Assembly (NCBI GenBank): GCA_900762005.1
Contig: CAAFEV010000104.1
Location: 1-7,941 of the forward strand
Reading direction: 5' to 3'
Source of the DNA: an uncultured Oscillospiraceae bacterium
Lineage (GTDB): Bacteria; Bacillota; Clostridia; Oscillospirales; Oscillospiraceae
Length of the DNA: 7,941 nucleotides
Positions within the stretch are counted from its first letter, which is position 1; each line of letters starts with the position of its first letter. Positions 1 to 6,523 of this stretch are shown one piece after another. The notes beneath the pieces were generated by a model. It was not told where the DNA came from and did no database searches. It saw only the letters and a list, made by a program, of their open reading frames with translations. The position numbers and the translations under genes were made by a program.

Positions 1-41
1 AAAAACAAAAGAAATCGAACTTTTAAAAATTCGATTTCTTT
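1..41 (-). terminator. Rho-independent terminator of tRNA-Leu
   Basis: Positions 8-19 and 30-41 form a perfect 12-base inverted repeat (arm AAAGAAATCGAA on the plus strand) with a 10-base loop. Read on the minus strand it starts four bases after the tRNA CCA end and is followed by a T-rich tail, TTGTTTTT. The stem is AT-rich, so it is weaker than a classical GC-rich terminator, but its place and T-tail fit termination of the tRNA transcript. Confidence 0.75.
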
Positions 42-45
42 CAGC

Positions 46-132
46 TGGTGCCGGTGACCGGGGTCGAACCGGTACGGTGTCGCCACCACTGGATTTTGAG
101 TCCAGCACGTCTGCCAATTCCATCACACCGGC
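46..132 (-). tRNA. tRNA-Leu, anticodon CAA
   Basis: The minus strand folds as an 87-nt class II tRNA with encoded CCA (plus-strand TGG at 46-48). The acceptor stem is GCCGGTG (132-126) paired with CACCGGC, with discriminator A, as in leucine tRNAs. The anticodon arm CTGGA/TCCAG encloses the loop CTCAAAA, placing anticodon CAA at 98-96, which reads the UUG codon. A long variable arm (GGTG-GCGA-CACC) and a T-arm ACCGG-TTCGACC-CCGGT are present. The D region has the AATTGGCAGACG stretch typical of bacterial tRNA-Leu. It has its own promoter upstream and terminator downstream, so it is probably transcribed alone. Confidence 0.97.
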
Positions 133-155
133 GTGTGAGGAAAACTCATGCGGTT

Positions 156-184
156 ATTATACGCGCTGTGCAGTAATTTTGCAA
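156..184 (-). promoter_or_regulatory. Sigma-A-type promoter of the tRNA-Leu gene
   Basis: On the minus strand there is a perfect -10 TATAAT (161-156) and a -35 TTGCAA (184-179; 4 of 6 match to TTGACA) with the ideal 17-base spacer. The predicted start, near 149, lies about 17 bases before the mature tRNA 5' end at 132, leaving a short leader for RNase P to remove. Sequence upstream of the -35 is AT-rich (runs of A and T around 185-206). Confidence 0.75.
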
Positions 185-222
185 GCATTTTTTCGAAAGT
201 TTTTTGGTACGCAAAGCCCCTT

Positions 223-260
223 AAAGCCCGCGAATGCTGCTTGAAAAGCACGGCGCGGGC
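223..260 (-). terminator. Candidate terminator after rex
   Basis: A 7-bp GC stem (GCCCGCG at 260-254 with CGCGGGC at 232-226 on the minus strand) encloses a second helix, TGCTT/AAGCA, with a TTC loop. Only three T residues follow (225-223), so termination may be inefficient. It lies about 88 bases past the rex stop and before the tRNA promoter, the expected place for a rex 3' end. Confidence 0.4.
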
Positions 261-347
261 GTGCCGAGAGGAAACGGCAAGGGATGTTAAGAAGGGGGCG
301 AGGGGCACTAAAAGAGCGGCGGAGCGGAATTAAGAGAGGACGGTGGA

Positions 348-983
348 TTAAAAGCCTTTGATTTGCGCCGAGAGGTGCTTGGACAGGACGGCAAGGGAGG
401 CCGCCATGTTTTCGTTTTGCACCAATATTCCCTCGCCGGCGTCCAGGTGGGTTGGCGCAAAGTTCCAGATTGCCTTGATGCCGTTTTGAATCAGCAAATC
501 ACAGACCGTTTGTGCCTGTGCAGCCGGAACGGTGATGATACCGATGAGAATCTGACGGGAGGCGCAGACCTGCTCCAGTTCCGCCAAAGGCAGGACGGGC
601 TTTCCGCCCTCTATGGTGCCGATGCGCTCTGCATCTTTATCGAAGGCTGCGATGATGTTGAGACCGTATTCCGAGAAGCCGACGTAATCCAGCAGGGCGC
701 GCCCGAGCTTGCCCGCACCGATTAAGACGGCATCGTTCGTGTTGTCGTAGCCCAAAAACTGCTCTAAATCCGCAATTAAACCCTCTAACAGATAACCGAC
801 CTTCGGGCGGCCACCGTCGGAAACCAGCGCCAGATCTTTGCGCACCTGCACCTCACCCATGCCGAGTGCGGCGGCAAGCGTGGTTGCGGAGATATGCTTC
901 GGCACCGTGTCACCGAGTGATTTCAGATAAGTCAGATAAACAGGCAACCGCTTCAGCGCGGAGTTTGAAATTCCCGATGTCAT
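348..983 (-). CDS. rex: Redox-sensing transcriptional repressor Rex
   Basis: Rex is a homodimeric repressor that senses the NADH/NAD+ ratio and controls fermentation and respiration genes. NADH binding releases it from DNA. The 211-residue product has an N-terminal winged helix (about 5-75; SALKRLPVYLTYL then the recognition region MGEVQVRKDLALV) and a Rossmann domain. The latter shows the GxGxxG nucleotide loop GAGKLG (89-94), an acidic residue after the next strand (AAFDKD, 113-117) and the family-typical NFAP (174-177). I chose the ATG at 983. An in-frame GTG at 992 leaves one base after the AGAAGGGG ribosome site (1001-994), and a TTG at 989 leaves four; the ATG leaves ten. Length is normal for the family. 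No Rex operator is visible in its own promoter region. It lies downstream of sigE with a 90-base gap, and probably has its own promoter. Confidence 0.95.
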   Translation of the reverse strand: MTSGISNSALKRLPVYLTYLKSLGDTVPKHISATTLAAALGMGEVQVRKDLALVSDGGRPKVGYLLEGLIADLEQFLGYDNTNDAVLIGAGKLGRALLDYVGFSEYGLNIIAAFDKDAERIGTIEGGKPVLPLAELEQVCASRQILIGIITVPAAQAQTVCDLLIQNGIKAIWNFAPTHLDAGEGILVQNENMAASLAVLSKHLSAQIKGF

Positions 984-1012
984 TGTCAACACACCCCTTC
1001 TGTTTTTTCTTC

Positions 1013-1042
1013 ATGATAGCAGAAAATAACAGAAAATGCAAA
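1013..1042 (-). promoter_or_regulatory. Candidate rex promoter
   Basis: On the minus strand, TATCAT (1018-1013; 5 of 6 to TATAAT) and TTTGCA (1042-1037; 4 of 6 to TTGACA) are separated by 18 bases, in an AT-rich stretch between sigE and rex. The -35 match is weak, and read-through from sigE cannot be excluded because no strong terminator separates the two genes. Confidence 0.4.
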
Positions 1043-1073
1043 CCTTTTAACGCTGAGGTATGAAAAGTTGATG

Positions 1074-1775
1074 TTAAGAGACTTGCCGTAGCAAATCCCG
1101 ACGAAGCCGCTGCATAATGCGTTTTTCCAAGCGTGAGATATAGGACTGCGAGATGCCGAGCAGGTCGGCAACCTCTTTTTGCGTGCGTTCACGCCGTCCG
1201 CCGAAGCCAAAGCGCAGACAGATGATGTAGCGGTCGCGCTCGGGCAGACGTTCGAGAGCCTCGCGCAGGAGCTGATGCTCCAAATCCTCCTCCAGCGGAC
1301 GTATGACGGTGTCGCCGTCGGTACCGAGAATATCAGCGAGTAGCAGTTCATTGCCGTCCCAGTCGGTGTTGATTGGTTCATCAAGCGAAATGTCGCCCTT
1401 ATGAGAGGCAATTTTGCGAATGTGCATTAAAATTTCATTCTCAATGCAGCGGGAGCAATAGGTTGCCAGCTTGATATTGCGGTCGGGTTTAAAGGTTGAA
1501 ATGCCTTTGATCAGTCCGATGGTGCCGATGGAGATTAGATCCTCAATATTCACGCCGGTGTTTTCAAACCGCCGTGCAATATAGACGACCAGCCGCAGAT
1601 TGTGCTCAATCAGCCGTTGCTTTGCGACTTCGTCGCCGCCTATCATTTGCTCAAGCAGCGTCTGCTCATCGGTTGCGGTCAGTGGAGAGGGTAAAATGTC
1701 ACTGCCGCCGATGTAAAGAAGCTTTGCCGGCTGCCGCAGCAGAGTGATAAGGAACTGTGCCAGAGAATTAAACAT
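1074..1775 (-). CDS. sigE: Sporulation sigma factor SigE, made as pro-sigma-E
   Basis: Sigma-E directs early mother-cell transcription during sporulation and is made as an inactive membrane-bound precursor. The 233-residue product starts with a hydrophobic pro-sequence (about 1-21) ending at LLYIGGS, the junction region SpoIIGA cleaves in the family. Region 2 follows (NLRLVVYIARRFENTG at 59-74, NIEDLISIGTIGLIK at 76-90, KLATYCSRCIENEI at 102-115), then region 4 with its helix-turn-helix (RTQKEVADLLGISQSYISRL, 197-216). The DWDGNELLLADILGTD block (138-153) is typical of SigE. The reading frame stays open upstream to 2030, but that part lies opposite spoIIGA coding sequence. The ATG at 1775 has AGGAGGT (1789-1783) seven bases before it, and gives the usual SigE length. 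It overlaps the spoIIGA stop by 8 bases. sigG does not follow. Confidence 0.97.
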   Translation of the reverse strand: MFNSLAQFLITLLRQPAKLLYIGGSDILPSPLTATDEQTLLEQMIGGDEVAKQRLIEHNLRLVVYIARRFENTGVNIEDLISIGTIGLIKGISTFKPDRNIKLATYCSRCIENEILMHIRKIASHKGDISLDEPINTDWDGNELLLADILGTDGDTVIRPLEEDLEHQLLREALERLPERDRYIICLRFGFGGRRERTQKEVADLLGISQSYISRLEKRIMQRLRRDLLRQVS

Positions 1776-2604
1776 AAAGTGTACCTCCTGTGAGTGCCTC
1801 GTACGCGCCGCCGTCCGACACCGGGGTCGGCGAAAAGGCGACAAGGCCGGATTTAGTTTGCTTGCCGACGGTGATTTCGCAGGGCAGGGCAAGCAGCAGA
1901 CCGCTTGCAACGCCGACAGCGCGATAGGGGATAAGACGCGGAGCGTAGGAACGCAGACGCAGGGCAAGCACAGCCGGTGCGGAGAAATCCGCTGCACAAA
2001 GCGTCTGATCGGGCAGGAGCCTGCGCGCAACGCTCCATTCCGCCGTCAAAACCTGCGCGCCGCTGATGGGGTCGGCAAGCGTGTTGCCACTGTCGCGCAG
2101 GGCGGTGATGCGCACACGCCGCCCGTTCAGACGGATTGTGACGGGCAAAAGGCTATTCGGCGCGTGGCTCAAACGCGGCAGCAGCAGACGGCAGGCGGCA
2201 AATATGGCGGCGGCAGTCAGTGAAACGGTGGCAAAGCTGACCGGATAGAGCAGCGACTGCCGGAACACGCGCAGCGGCTTTCCCTGCAGGAGCATCACGG
2301 CGTAAATCGCGCCGCCGAGTGCGAGTGACAGGCCGAAAAAGACCGCACCAAGCCGCAGAGTCGATGGCCGGAGGCCGAAGGCAAGCAGCAGCATGGCGGC
2401 GGCAAAGATGAGCTTGCCCGGCAGCAGCGAGAGCCAGCCGCAGCCGGGCAGCCAGACTGCCACGGCATAAACCGCGCCGAAGAGGGCGGAAAGAGCAAGC
2501 CGCCCCCGTCCTGCCGCGCTTGCACCAAGCAGTGCCACGCCGCGCAGGAGCAGATAGTTGACACAGAAATTCAGCACCAGCACACTGTCTAAATAGACGC
2601 GCAT
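1768..2604 (-). CDS. spoIIGA: SpoIIGA, sigma-E processing aspartic protease
   Basis: SpoIIGA is the membrane protease that removes the pro-sequence of pro-sigma-E in the mother cell after a forespore signal. The 278-residue product has five hydrophobic segments (about 8-27, 36-52, 62-78, 83-104, 116-140), then a soluble protease domain. That domain carries the aspartic-protease-like motif RDSGNTLADP with the likely catalytic Asp171, and the family block RLIPYRAVG (223-231). Family knowledge: the protease dimerises and contributes one such Asp per subunit. The ATG at 2604 follows GGAGGT (2616-2611) with a six-base spacer, and MRVYLDSVLVLNF is a typical family N-terminus. The stop overlaps sigE by 8 bases, the conserved spoIIG operon order. 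The protein is unusually rich in Ala, Leu and Arg, consistent with the GC-rich local composition. Overall similarity to known SpoIIGA is expected to be low outside the motifs. Confidence 0.93.
   Translation of the reverse strand: MRVYLDSVLVLNFCVNYLLLRGVALLGASAAGRGRLALSALFGAVYAVAVWLPGCGWLSLLPGKLIFAAAMLLLAFGLRPSTLRLGAVFFGLSLALGGAIYAVMLLQGKPLRVFRQSLLYPVSFATVSLTAAAIFAACRLLLPRLSHAPNSLLPVTIRLNGRRVRITALRDSGNTLADPISGAQVLTAEWSVARRLLPDQTLCAADFSAPAVLALRLRSYAPRLIPYRAVGVASGLLLALPCEITVGKQTKSGLVAFSPTPVSDGGAYEALTGGTLYV
1783..1789 (-). promoter_or_regulatory. Ribosome binding site of sigE, inside spoIIGA
   Basis: A full AGGAGGT lies within the last codons of spoIIGA, seven bases before the sigE ATG at 1775. 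It fixes the sigE start against the longer open frame and implies that ribosomes finishing spoIIGA can pass directly to sigE. Confidence 0.85.
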
Positions 2605-2635
2605 CTACTCACCTCCAAGGCCTGTCTGTGCCGCA

Positions 2636-2670
2636 AGTATAAGGCGGACAAACTGAAAAACAGGTCGCAA
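2636..2670 (-). promoter_or_regulatory. Candidate spoIIG promoter with wide spacer
   Basis: On the minus strand, TATACT (2641-2636; 5 of 6 to TATAAT) lies about 30 bases before the spoIIGA start. No good -35 exists at 17 bases, but TTGCGA (2670-2665; 4 of 6) lies 23 bases upstream. The Bacillus subtilis spoIIG promoter, activated by phosphorylated Spo0A, also has an over-long spacer (22). The putative -35 lies inside the terminator stem of the upstream operon. A TTTGTC half match to the Spo0A box sits in the spacer (2653-2648), but its last bases differ from consensus. Confidence 0.45.
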
Positions 2671-2696
2671 TTCCCATCGGGAATTGCGGCCTGTTT
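2656..2696 (-). terminator. Strong terminator of the zinc-rarA-DUF951 operon
   Basis: Two 18-base arms (2658-2675 and 2679-2696) pair with a single mismatch (2665/2689) around a three-base loop. On the minus strand the stem is followed at once by five T (2660-2656, partly paired at the base). There is no T-run on the plus strand, so it acts on leftward transcripts, about 43 bases after the DUF951 stop. Confidence 0.88.
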
Positions 2697-2739
2697 CAAG
2701 GATTGTCCTGCGTTTTCGTGGTGGTATCATGCGCTTGTC

Positions 2740-2970
2740 CTATTTTCCGTCTGCGTTTTTTGCGGCAAACCCGCCGCCGCCGTCGAAACTTTCTTCCCGT
2801 TGCACGGATTTTATATTGCGTTCTGCCTTGCTGCGTGGTACCATGATTTCATGACCGCAGCCGACGCATTTCAGACGAAAATCCGCACCGGTGCGCAGCA
2901 CGCGCCAGCATTTGGAGCCGCAGGGGTGCTGCTTTTTCATGGTCAAAAGGTCATTGAGACGAATATCCAT
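2740..2970 (-). CDS. DUF951 family small four-cysteine protein
   Basis: This is a 76-residue member of a widespread Firmicute family of unknown function. The conserved core is visible: MDIRLNDLLTMKKQHPCGS (1-19), then GADFRLKCVGCGHEIMVPR (28-46). Cys17, Cys21, Cys35 and Cys38 are spaced as in a small zinc-ribbon, so metal binding is plausible but not shown. A Gly-rich tail (FDGGGGF, 62-68) extends past the usual core of about 65 residues. I chose the ATG at 2970 because family members start at MDIR. An in-frame TTG at 2991 would put the GGGAGG ribosome site inside the gene. That site lies 13 bases before the ATG, a long spacing. The rarA stop overlaps the start as TAATG, so translation by reinitiation is likely. 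Confidence 0.87.
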   Translation of the reverse strand: MDIRLNDLLTMKKQHPCGSKCWRVLRTGADFRLKCVGCGHEIMVPRSKAERNIKSVQREESFDGGGGFAAKNADGK

Positions 2971-4229
2971 TACTTTTTGATTTCCTCCCAATAGTGCCTT
3001 GCCGCCTGCTCGACCTTGTTCTCGCCGTACTCGTAGTATCTCGTGTCACGCAGGGCATCGGGCAGATATTGCTGTTTTACCCAGTGATGCGGATAGTCGT
3101 GCGGATACAGATAGCCCTGCTCGCGCTCCTGCCCGGCACTGTCGGCGTGGACATTTTGCAACTGTCGAGGGAACTCGCCGAGTTTTCCGCTGCGCACATC
3201 GGCAAGGGCTTTGTCGATGGCAAGATAGCCCGTGTTGGACTTCGGACAGGTGGCAAGAAAGAGCACCGCATCAGCAAGCGGCAGACGCGCCTCGGGCAGA
3301 CCGAGCTGCAGGGCGGTGTCCACGCAAGACTTGACAATCGGAATCGCCAGCGGATAGGCAAGTCCGATGTCCTCGCAGGCGGAGCATAGGATGCGGCGGC
3401 AGCAGGCGGGAAGGTCGCCCGCCTCCAAAAATCTGGCCAGATAGTAAATTGCCGCATCCGGGTCGGAGCCGCGGATGGACTTCATCAGCGCGGAAAGACT
3501 GTCGAACTGATTGTCACCGCCTCGGTCATAACGCATAGCGGAACGCTGCGTGACTGCTTTTGCGTCGGACAGGGTGATGCGCAAGGATGCTGCACCCAAC
3601 GGGGCGGCAGTAAAAATCGCTTCGACGGCGTTGATTGCCTTGCGCACGTCGCCGCCGCAGGCGGTGGCAATGTGCAGCAGTGCACCATCCTCCGCCGTGA
3701 CGGTCAGCCCGGTTTTCCCTGCCATGAAATCCACGGCGCGATGAACTGCATTTTGCGCCGCTCCGGGCGTAATCGGCTTGAACTCAAAGACCGTTGCACG
3801 GCTCAAAATGGCGTTAAAGACGTAAAAATAGGGGTTTTCCGTTGTGGAGGCAATCAGGGTGATTTTGCCGTTTTCGATGTGCTCCAAAAGTGACTGTTGT
3901 TGCTTTTTGTTAAAGGACTGAATTTCGTCCAGATAGAGCAGGACGCCATTCGGTGCCATCAGCGTGTCAAGCTGGGCGACAATCTCGCGGATATCGGCGG
4001 TGGAGGCGGTGGTGGCGTTGAGCTTATACAGGGTGCGTTGCGTTGTGTCCGCGATGATGTTCGCAACTGTGGTTTTTCCGGTACCGCTCGGCCCGTAGAA
4101 AATCAGATTGGGCACCTTGCCGGACGCAATCATGCGCCGCAACATCTTACCCTCGCCTAATATTTCGTCCTGCCCGACTACCTCGTCGAGCGTCGTCGGG
4201 CGCAGTTCATCCGCCAAGGGTCGATACAT
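2970..4229 (-). CDS. rarA: Replication-associated recombination protein A (RarA/MgsA AAA+ ATPase)
   Basis: RarA is a clamp-loader-like AAA+ ATPase that acts at stalled replication forks in the cytoplasm. The 419-residue product has Walker A GPSGTGKT (46-53), Walker B LLYLDEIQ (97-104), sensor 1 STTENP (128-133), a likely arginine finger in ILSRA (Arg144) and sensor 2 GGDVRKAIN (192-200). The C-terminal tetramerisation region follows, with YDRGGDNQFDSLSALMKSIR (234-253), CEDIGLAYP (285-293) and YPHDYP (375-380). The N-terminal PLADELRPTTLDEVVGQ is the standard RarA opening. Length is normal. The ATG at 4229 follows GGAGGTGA (4243-4236) by six bases. The gene starts 25 bases after the lipoprotein stop with no terminator between them. 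It looks co-transcribed with the metal-uptake genes, an odd functional pairing. Confidence 0.96.
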   Translation of the reverse strand: MYRPLADELRPTTLDEVVGQDEILGEGKMLRRMIASGKVPNLIFYGPSGTGKTTVANIIADTTQRTLYKLNATTASTADIREIVAQLDTLMAPNGVLLYLDEIQSFNKKQQQSLLEHIENGKITLIASTTENPYFYVFNAILSRATVFEFKPITPGAAQNAVHRAVDFMAGKTGLTVTAEDGALLHIATACGGDVRKAINAVEAIFTAAPLGAASLRITLSDAKAVTQRSAMRYDRGGDNQFDSLSALMKSIRGSDPDAAIYYLARFLEAGDLPACCRRILCSACEDIGLAYPLAIPIVKSCVDTALQLGLPEARLPLADAVLFLATCPKSNTGYLAIDKALADVRSGKLGEFPRQLQNVHADSAGQEREQGYLYPHDYPHHWVKQQYLPDALRDTRYYEYGENKVEQAARHYWEEIKK

Positions 4230-4254
4230 CCCGTCTCACCTCCAGTTTTGATAC

Positions 4255-4953
4255 TTACAGTTTTCCAGCCGAAATGCTTGTGATTTTTAACGTGCCGTCG
4301 GCTTGCAGTTCGCCTTCCACCGTGACGAAAGTACCGATGGCGGGTAACGTCTCGCCGCTGACGCTTTGCACCCATGCGCCGTCGTAATACGGGTGCTGCA
4401 GCTCGTTTGCGGACTTCACACGGGCATAGACCGCGATGGTTCTACCTGCCTGTGCATCCTTGAAGCTCTGAAAATTCTGAATTTCTACACGGGCAAGGGT
4501 GCTGCTCATGGTTGTTAAGTCAACATCGACCTCTGCGCCCGCATAGTCCTGCTCCACGGTGAGCTTCGCGCCCGTAAACCAGTATTTGTCAAGCGCGGCA
4601 TCGTCGCCCTCCCATGTGCCTACTGCTTTCACCTTGGAGCCGTTGGCGGGCGGCGTCTGCCCGTCGGCAAGCACCAGCTCCCACTGCCAGTCGCAGCATT
4701 TTGTCTGGTCGGCATAGCCCCAGACGTAATAGCGAGTGCGGTTGTTGAAGCTGTCATACAAGGTGGTGAAGATGCCGGTTTTTGTCTGCGTTTCCCCGAC
4801 GTGCGAAGCAGCTTCGCTGTTGAAAAAATAATTCTGATACAGAGTGTATTCCATGGCGTCAAGCACAACAATCGGAGCGTTTGCCGTTTTAGCACCGCAG
4901 CCGGACAGGCACAGCGCGAGAACCAAGGCAATACAGAGCAGTGTTCGTTTCAT
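4255..4953 (-). CDS. Lipoprotein of unknown function in the zinc-transport operon
   Basis: I do not recognise a named family. The 232-residue product starts with a lipoprotein signal peptide (MKRTLLCIALVLALCLSGC, lipobox LSGC, lipidated Cys19), so it should sit on the outer face of the membrane. The mature part appears to contain two similar beta-rich units. The first is around 54-135 (ETQTKTGIF to KYWFTGAKLTV), the second around 170-232 (GRTIAVYARVK to GTLKITSISAGKL). Both have a VxxxGxxxxD...xxT/I-type ending like an OB-fold. A striking KCCDWQWE (85-92) recalls the CC motif in the outer domain of TIGR03943/DUF1980 membrane proteins, themselves linked to metal loci; this is inference. Thr, Tyr and acidic residues are common. 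It begins 14 bases after znuB, with GGAGGT (4964-4959) five bases before the ATG, so it is probably co-expressed and may assist metal capture. Confidence 0.85.
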   Translation of the reverse strand: MKRTLLCIALVLALCLSGCGAKTANAPIVVLDAMEYTLYQNYFFNSEAASHVGETQTKTGIFTTLYDSFNNRTRYYVWGYADQTKCCDWQWELVLADGQTPPANGSKVKAVGTWEGDDAALDKYWFTGAKLTVEQDYAGAEVDVDLTTMSSTLARVEIQNFQSFKDAQAGRTIAVYARVKSANELQHPYYDGAWVQSVSGETLPAIGTFVTVEGELQADGTLKITSISAGKL

Positions 4954-4967
4954 CTTGTACCTCCGTT

Positions 4968-5810
4968 TTAGCGGCGCACGAAATCAATCAGTACGCAAAG
5001 TAGGAATGCGGCAAGATCAACCGCAACAATCGTCGAGCCGACGGGTGTGCTTGCCAGAATAGCAATGATAATTCCGAGCAGGGTGCACAGCACCGACAGA
5101 CAGACCGAAAAAATCGTCACAGAGCGGAAGCTCTTGAACAGACGCATTGCAGACAGTGCCGGGAAAATGACCAGCGCGGAAATCAGGAGTGAGCCGACCA
5201 AATTCATTGCCAGCACAATTACCACGGCAATCAGAACGGCAAGCAAAAAATTATATACGCTTGCCCTCGTTCCGGTGGCGCAGGCAAAGGACTCATCGAA
5301 GGTCACAGCAAAAATCTTATGATAGAACAGCAGAAAGACACCGACCACAATCACCGAAAGCCCGGCACACAGCCAGACCTCTGTTTCGGATAATGTTAAA
5401 ATTGAGGTTGAGCCAAACAGTGTCGTACATACGTCGCCGCTGACATTCGATGAGGTCGGAAACAGATTCAGAAGCAGATAGCCGATTGCCAGCGATGCGA
5501 CGGAGACGAGCGCAATCGCGGCGTCGCCCTTGAGCCGCGCATTCCTGCCGGAGCGCAGCAACAGGATTGCACACAGAATCGTAATCGGCAGAACAAAGAG
5601 CATCTGCTGCGAGAATTGCAGCACAGCGGCAATCGCCATTGCGCCGAAGGCAACATGGGAAAGCCCGTCGCCGATAAAGGAAAAGCGTTTGAGCACCAGC
5701 GTCACGCCGAGCAGCGCGGCGCACAGCGCAATCAGCACACCCGCAATTAGGGCGTACTGAACAAAGGACATTTGCAGATAGAGCTGGAGCTTGTTCAAAA
5801 GCTCACTCAT
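4968..5810 (-). CDS. znuB: Zinc/manganese-type ABC transporter permease (ABC-3 family)
   Basis: This is the membrane channel of a metal-ion importer, working as a dimer with the ATPase encoded just upstream. The 280-residue product is almost wholly hydrophobic, with about seven to eight membrane helices beginning at 16-40. Family blocks are clear: RFSFIGDGLSHVAFGAMAIA (42-61), the coupling-loop region KIFAVTFDESFACATG (165-180), VGSLLISALVIFPA (205-218) and STPVGSTIVAVD (254-265). Length is typical. The ATG at 5810 overlaps the ATPase stop as ATGA, and a GGGAGGTGAG ribosome site lies shortly upstream. Zinc is the likeliest substrate given the His-rich binding protein, but ABC-3 permeases for manganese or iron look the same. 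adcB is an equivalent name in Firmicutes. Confidence 0.95.
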   Translation of the reverse strand: MSELLNKLQLYLQMSFVQYALIAGVLIALCAALLGVTLVLKRFSFIGDGLSHVAFGAMAIAAVLQFSQQMLFVLPITILCAILLLRSGRNARLKGDAAIALVSVASLAIGYLLLNLFPTSSNVSGDVCTTLFGSTSILTLSETEVWLCAGLSVIVVGVFLLFYHKIFAVTFDESFACATGTRASVYNFLLAVLIAVVIVLAMNLVGSLLISALVIFPALSAMRLFKSFRSVTIFSVCLSVLCTLLGIIIAILASTPVGSTIVAVDLAAFLLCVLIDFVRR

Positions 5811-6514
5811 TGCGGCTCACCTCCCTGCGCAAAAAAGGCGGTGCCGGGTGCACTTTGTAAATAGTCATCGCGAGTACCGAAGAAAACCTGCTTGCCTAAA
5901 TGAAGAATATGCTCGGCATAACGCAGCGCGACAGAGACATCGTGGGTAATCATAATAACCCCGATGCCGCCGTCATGCAGACCTTGCAGGCAGTCATAAA
6001 GCTCTTGGGTTGCCTTGGGGTCAAGCCCCGTTACCGGCTCATCGAGCAGGAGAAGTCTGCCGGTTGCGCACAGCGCACGCGCCAAAAGTACTCGCTGCTG
6101 CTGCCCGCCGGAAAGCTCCCGATAACAATGCTTGGCAAGCCCGACAATTCCGACACGCTGCATCATTTCCTGCGCCAGCTTCTTTTCCTGAACGCTGTAA
6201 TACGGCCGCAAGCCGCGTTTTCCGAGGCAGCCGGAGCGGACAATTTCCTGCACGGTGGCAGGAAAATCCCGCTGCACAACGGTCTGCTGCGGCAAATAGC
6301 CGATTTGCTTCGGACTCATTTCCTTGCCCCATTCCAGATTGCCGTCTATGGGTGTCTGCAGCCCGAGCAGGGTGCGCATCAGGGTGCTCTTGCCGCTGCC
6401 GTTCTCGCCGACGATGCACAGATAGTCATTATCAGCTACGGAAAAATTCAAATGCTCCAAGATAGGCTTTCCCTCGTAGCCGAGGGAAAGCTCCCGACAG
6501 GTCAGAATTGCCAT
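5807..6514 (-). CDS. znuC: Zinc/manganese-type ABC transporter ATP-binding protein
   Basis: This is the ATPase that powers metal import through the adjacent permease. The 235-residue product has every ABC motif: Walker A GENGSGKST (36-44), Q-loop (YLPQQ, 73-77), signature LSGGQQQR (134-141), Walker B LLLLDEP (154-160), D-loop TGLDP (162-166) and H-loop His191 (ITHD). The RDFPATVQEIV segment (82-92) is typical of ZnuC/AdcC/MntB-type ATPases. The ATG at 6514 has GAGGTAA (6525-6519) just upstream. That site overlaps the znuA stop, and the gap between the two genes is nine bases. The stop overlaps znuB by four bases, a sign of tight translational coupling. No unusual residue is seen. Confidence 0.96.
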   Translation of the reverse strand: MAILTCRELSLGYEGKPILEHLNFSVADNDYLCIVGENGSGKSTLMRTLLGLQTPIDGNLEWGKEMSPKQIGYLPQQTVVQRDFPATVQEIVRSGCLGKRGLRPYYSVQEKKLAQEMMQRVGIVGLAKHCYRELSGGQQQRVLLARALCATGRLLLLDEPVTGLDPKATQELYDCLQGLHDGGIGVIMITHDVSVALRYAEHILHLGKQVFFGTRDDYLQSAPGTAFFAQGGEPQ

Positions 6515-6523
6515 ATGCTTACC

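Noticed and set aside
148..333. 61-residue open frames on both strands between the tRNA and rex
   Set aside because: They overlap the tRNA promoter or run into the tRNA gene, lack a ribosome site, and the translations show nothing protein-like.
363..725. Plus-strand open frame opposite rex, and similar ones opposite spoIIGA (1744-2223) and rarA (2994-3389, 3897-4160)
   Set aside because: All mirror well-supported minus-strand genes and show low-complexity or motif-free translations.
1044..1080. Possible sigE terminator or Rex operator (CTCTTAAC ... GTTAAAAG)
   Set aside because: The stem has a mismatch, a 21-base loop and no T-run at its foot, and the half-site spacing does not fit the Rex operator TTGTxAA-N4-TTxACAA.
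1776..2030. Upstream extension of sigE to give a 318-residue protein
   Set aside because: This part lies in another frame of spoIIGA, lacks sigma-factor sequence, and the AGGAGGT at 1789-1783 marks the true ATG at 1775.
2643..2655. Spo0A box before spoIIGA (TTTGTC on the minus strand)
   Set aside because: Only the first six bases match; the GAA end of the consensus is missing, so it is too weak to list as a site.
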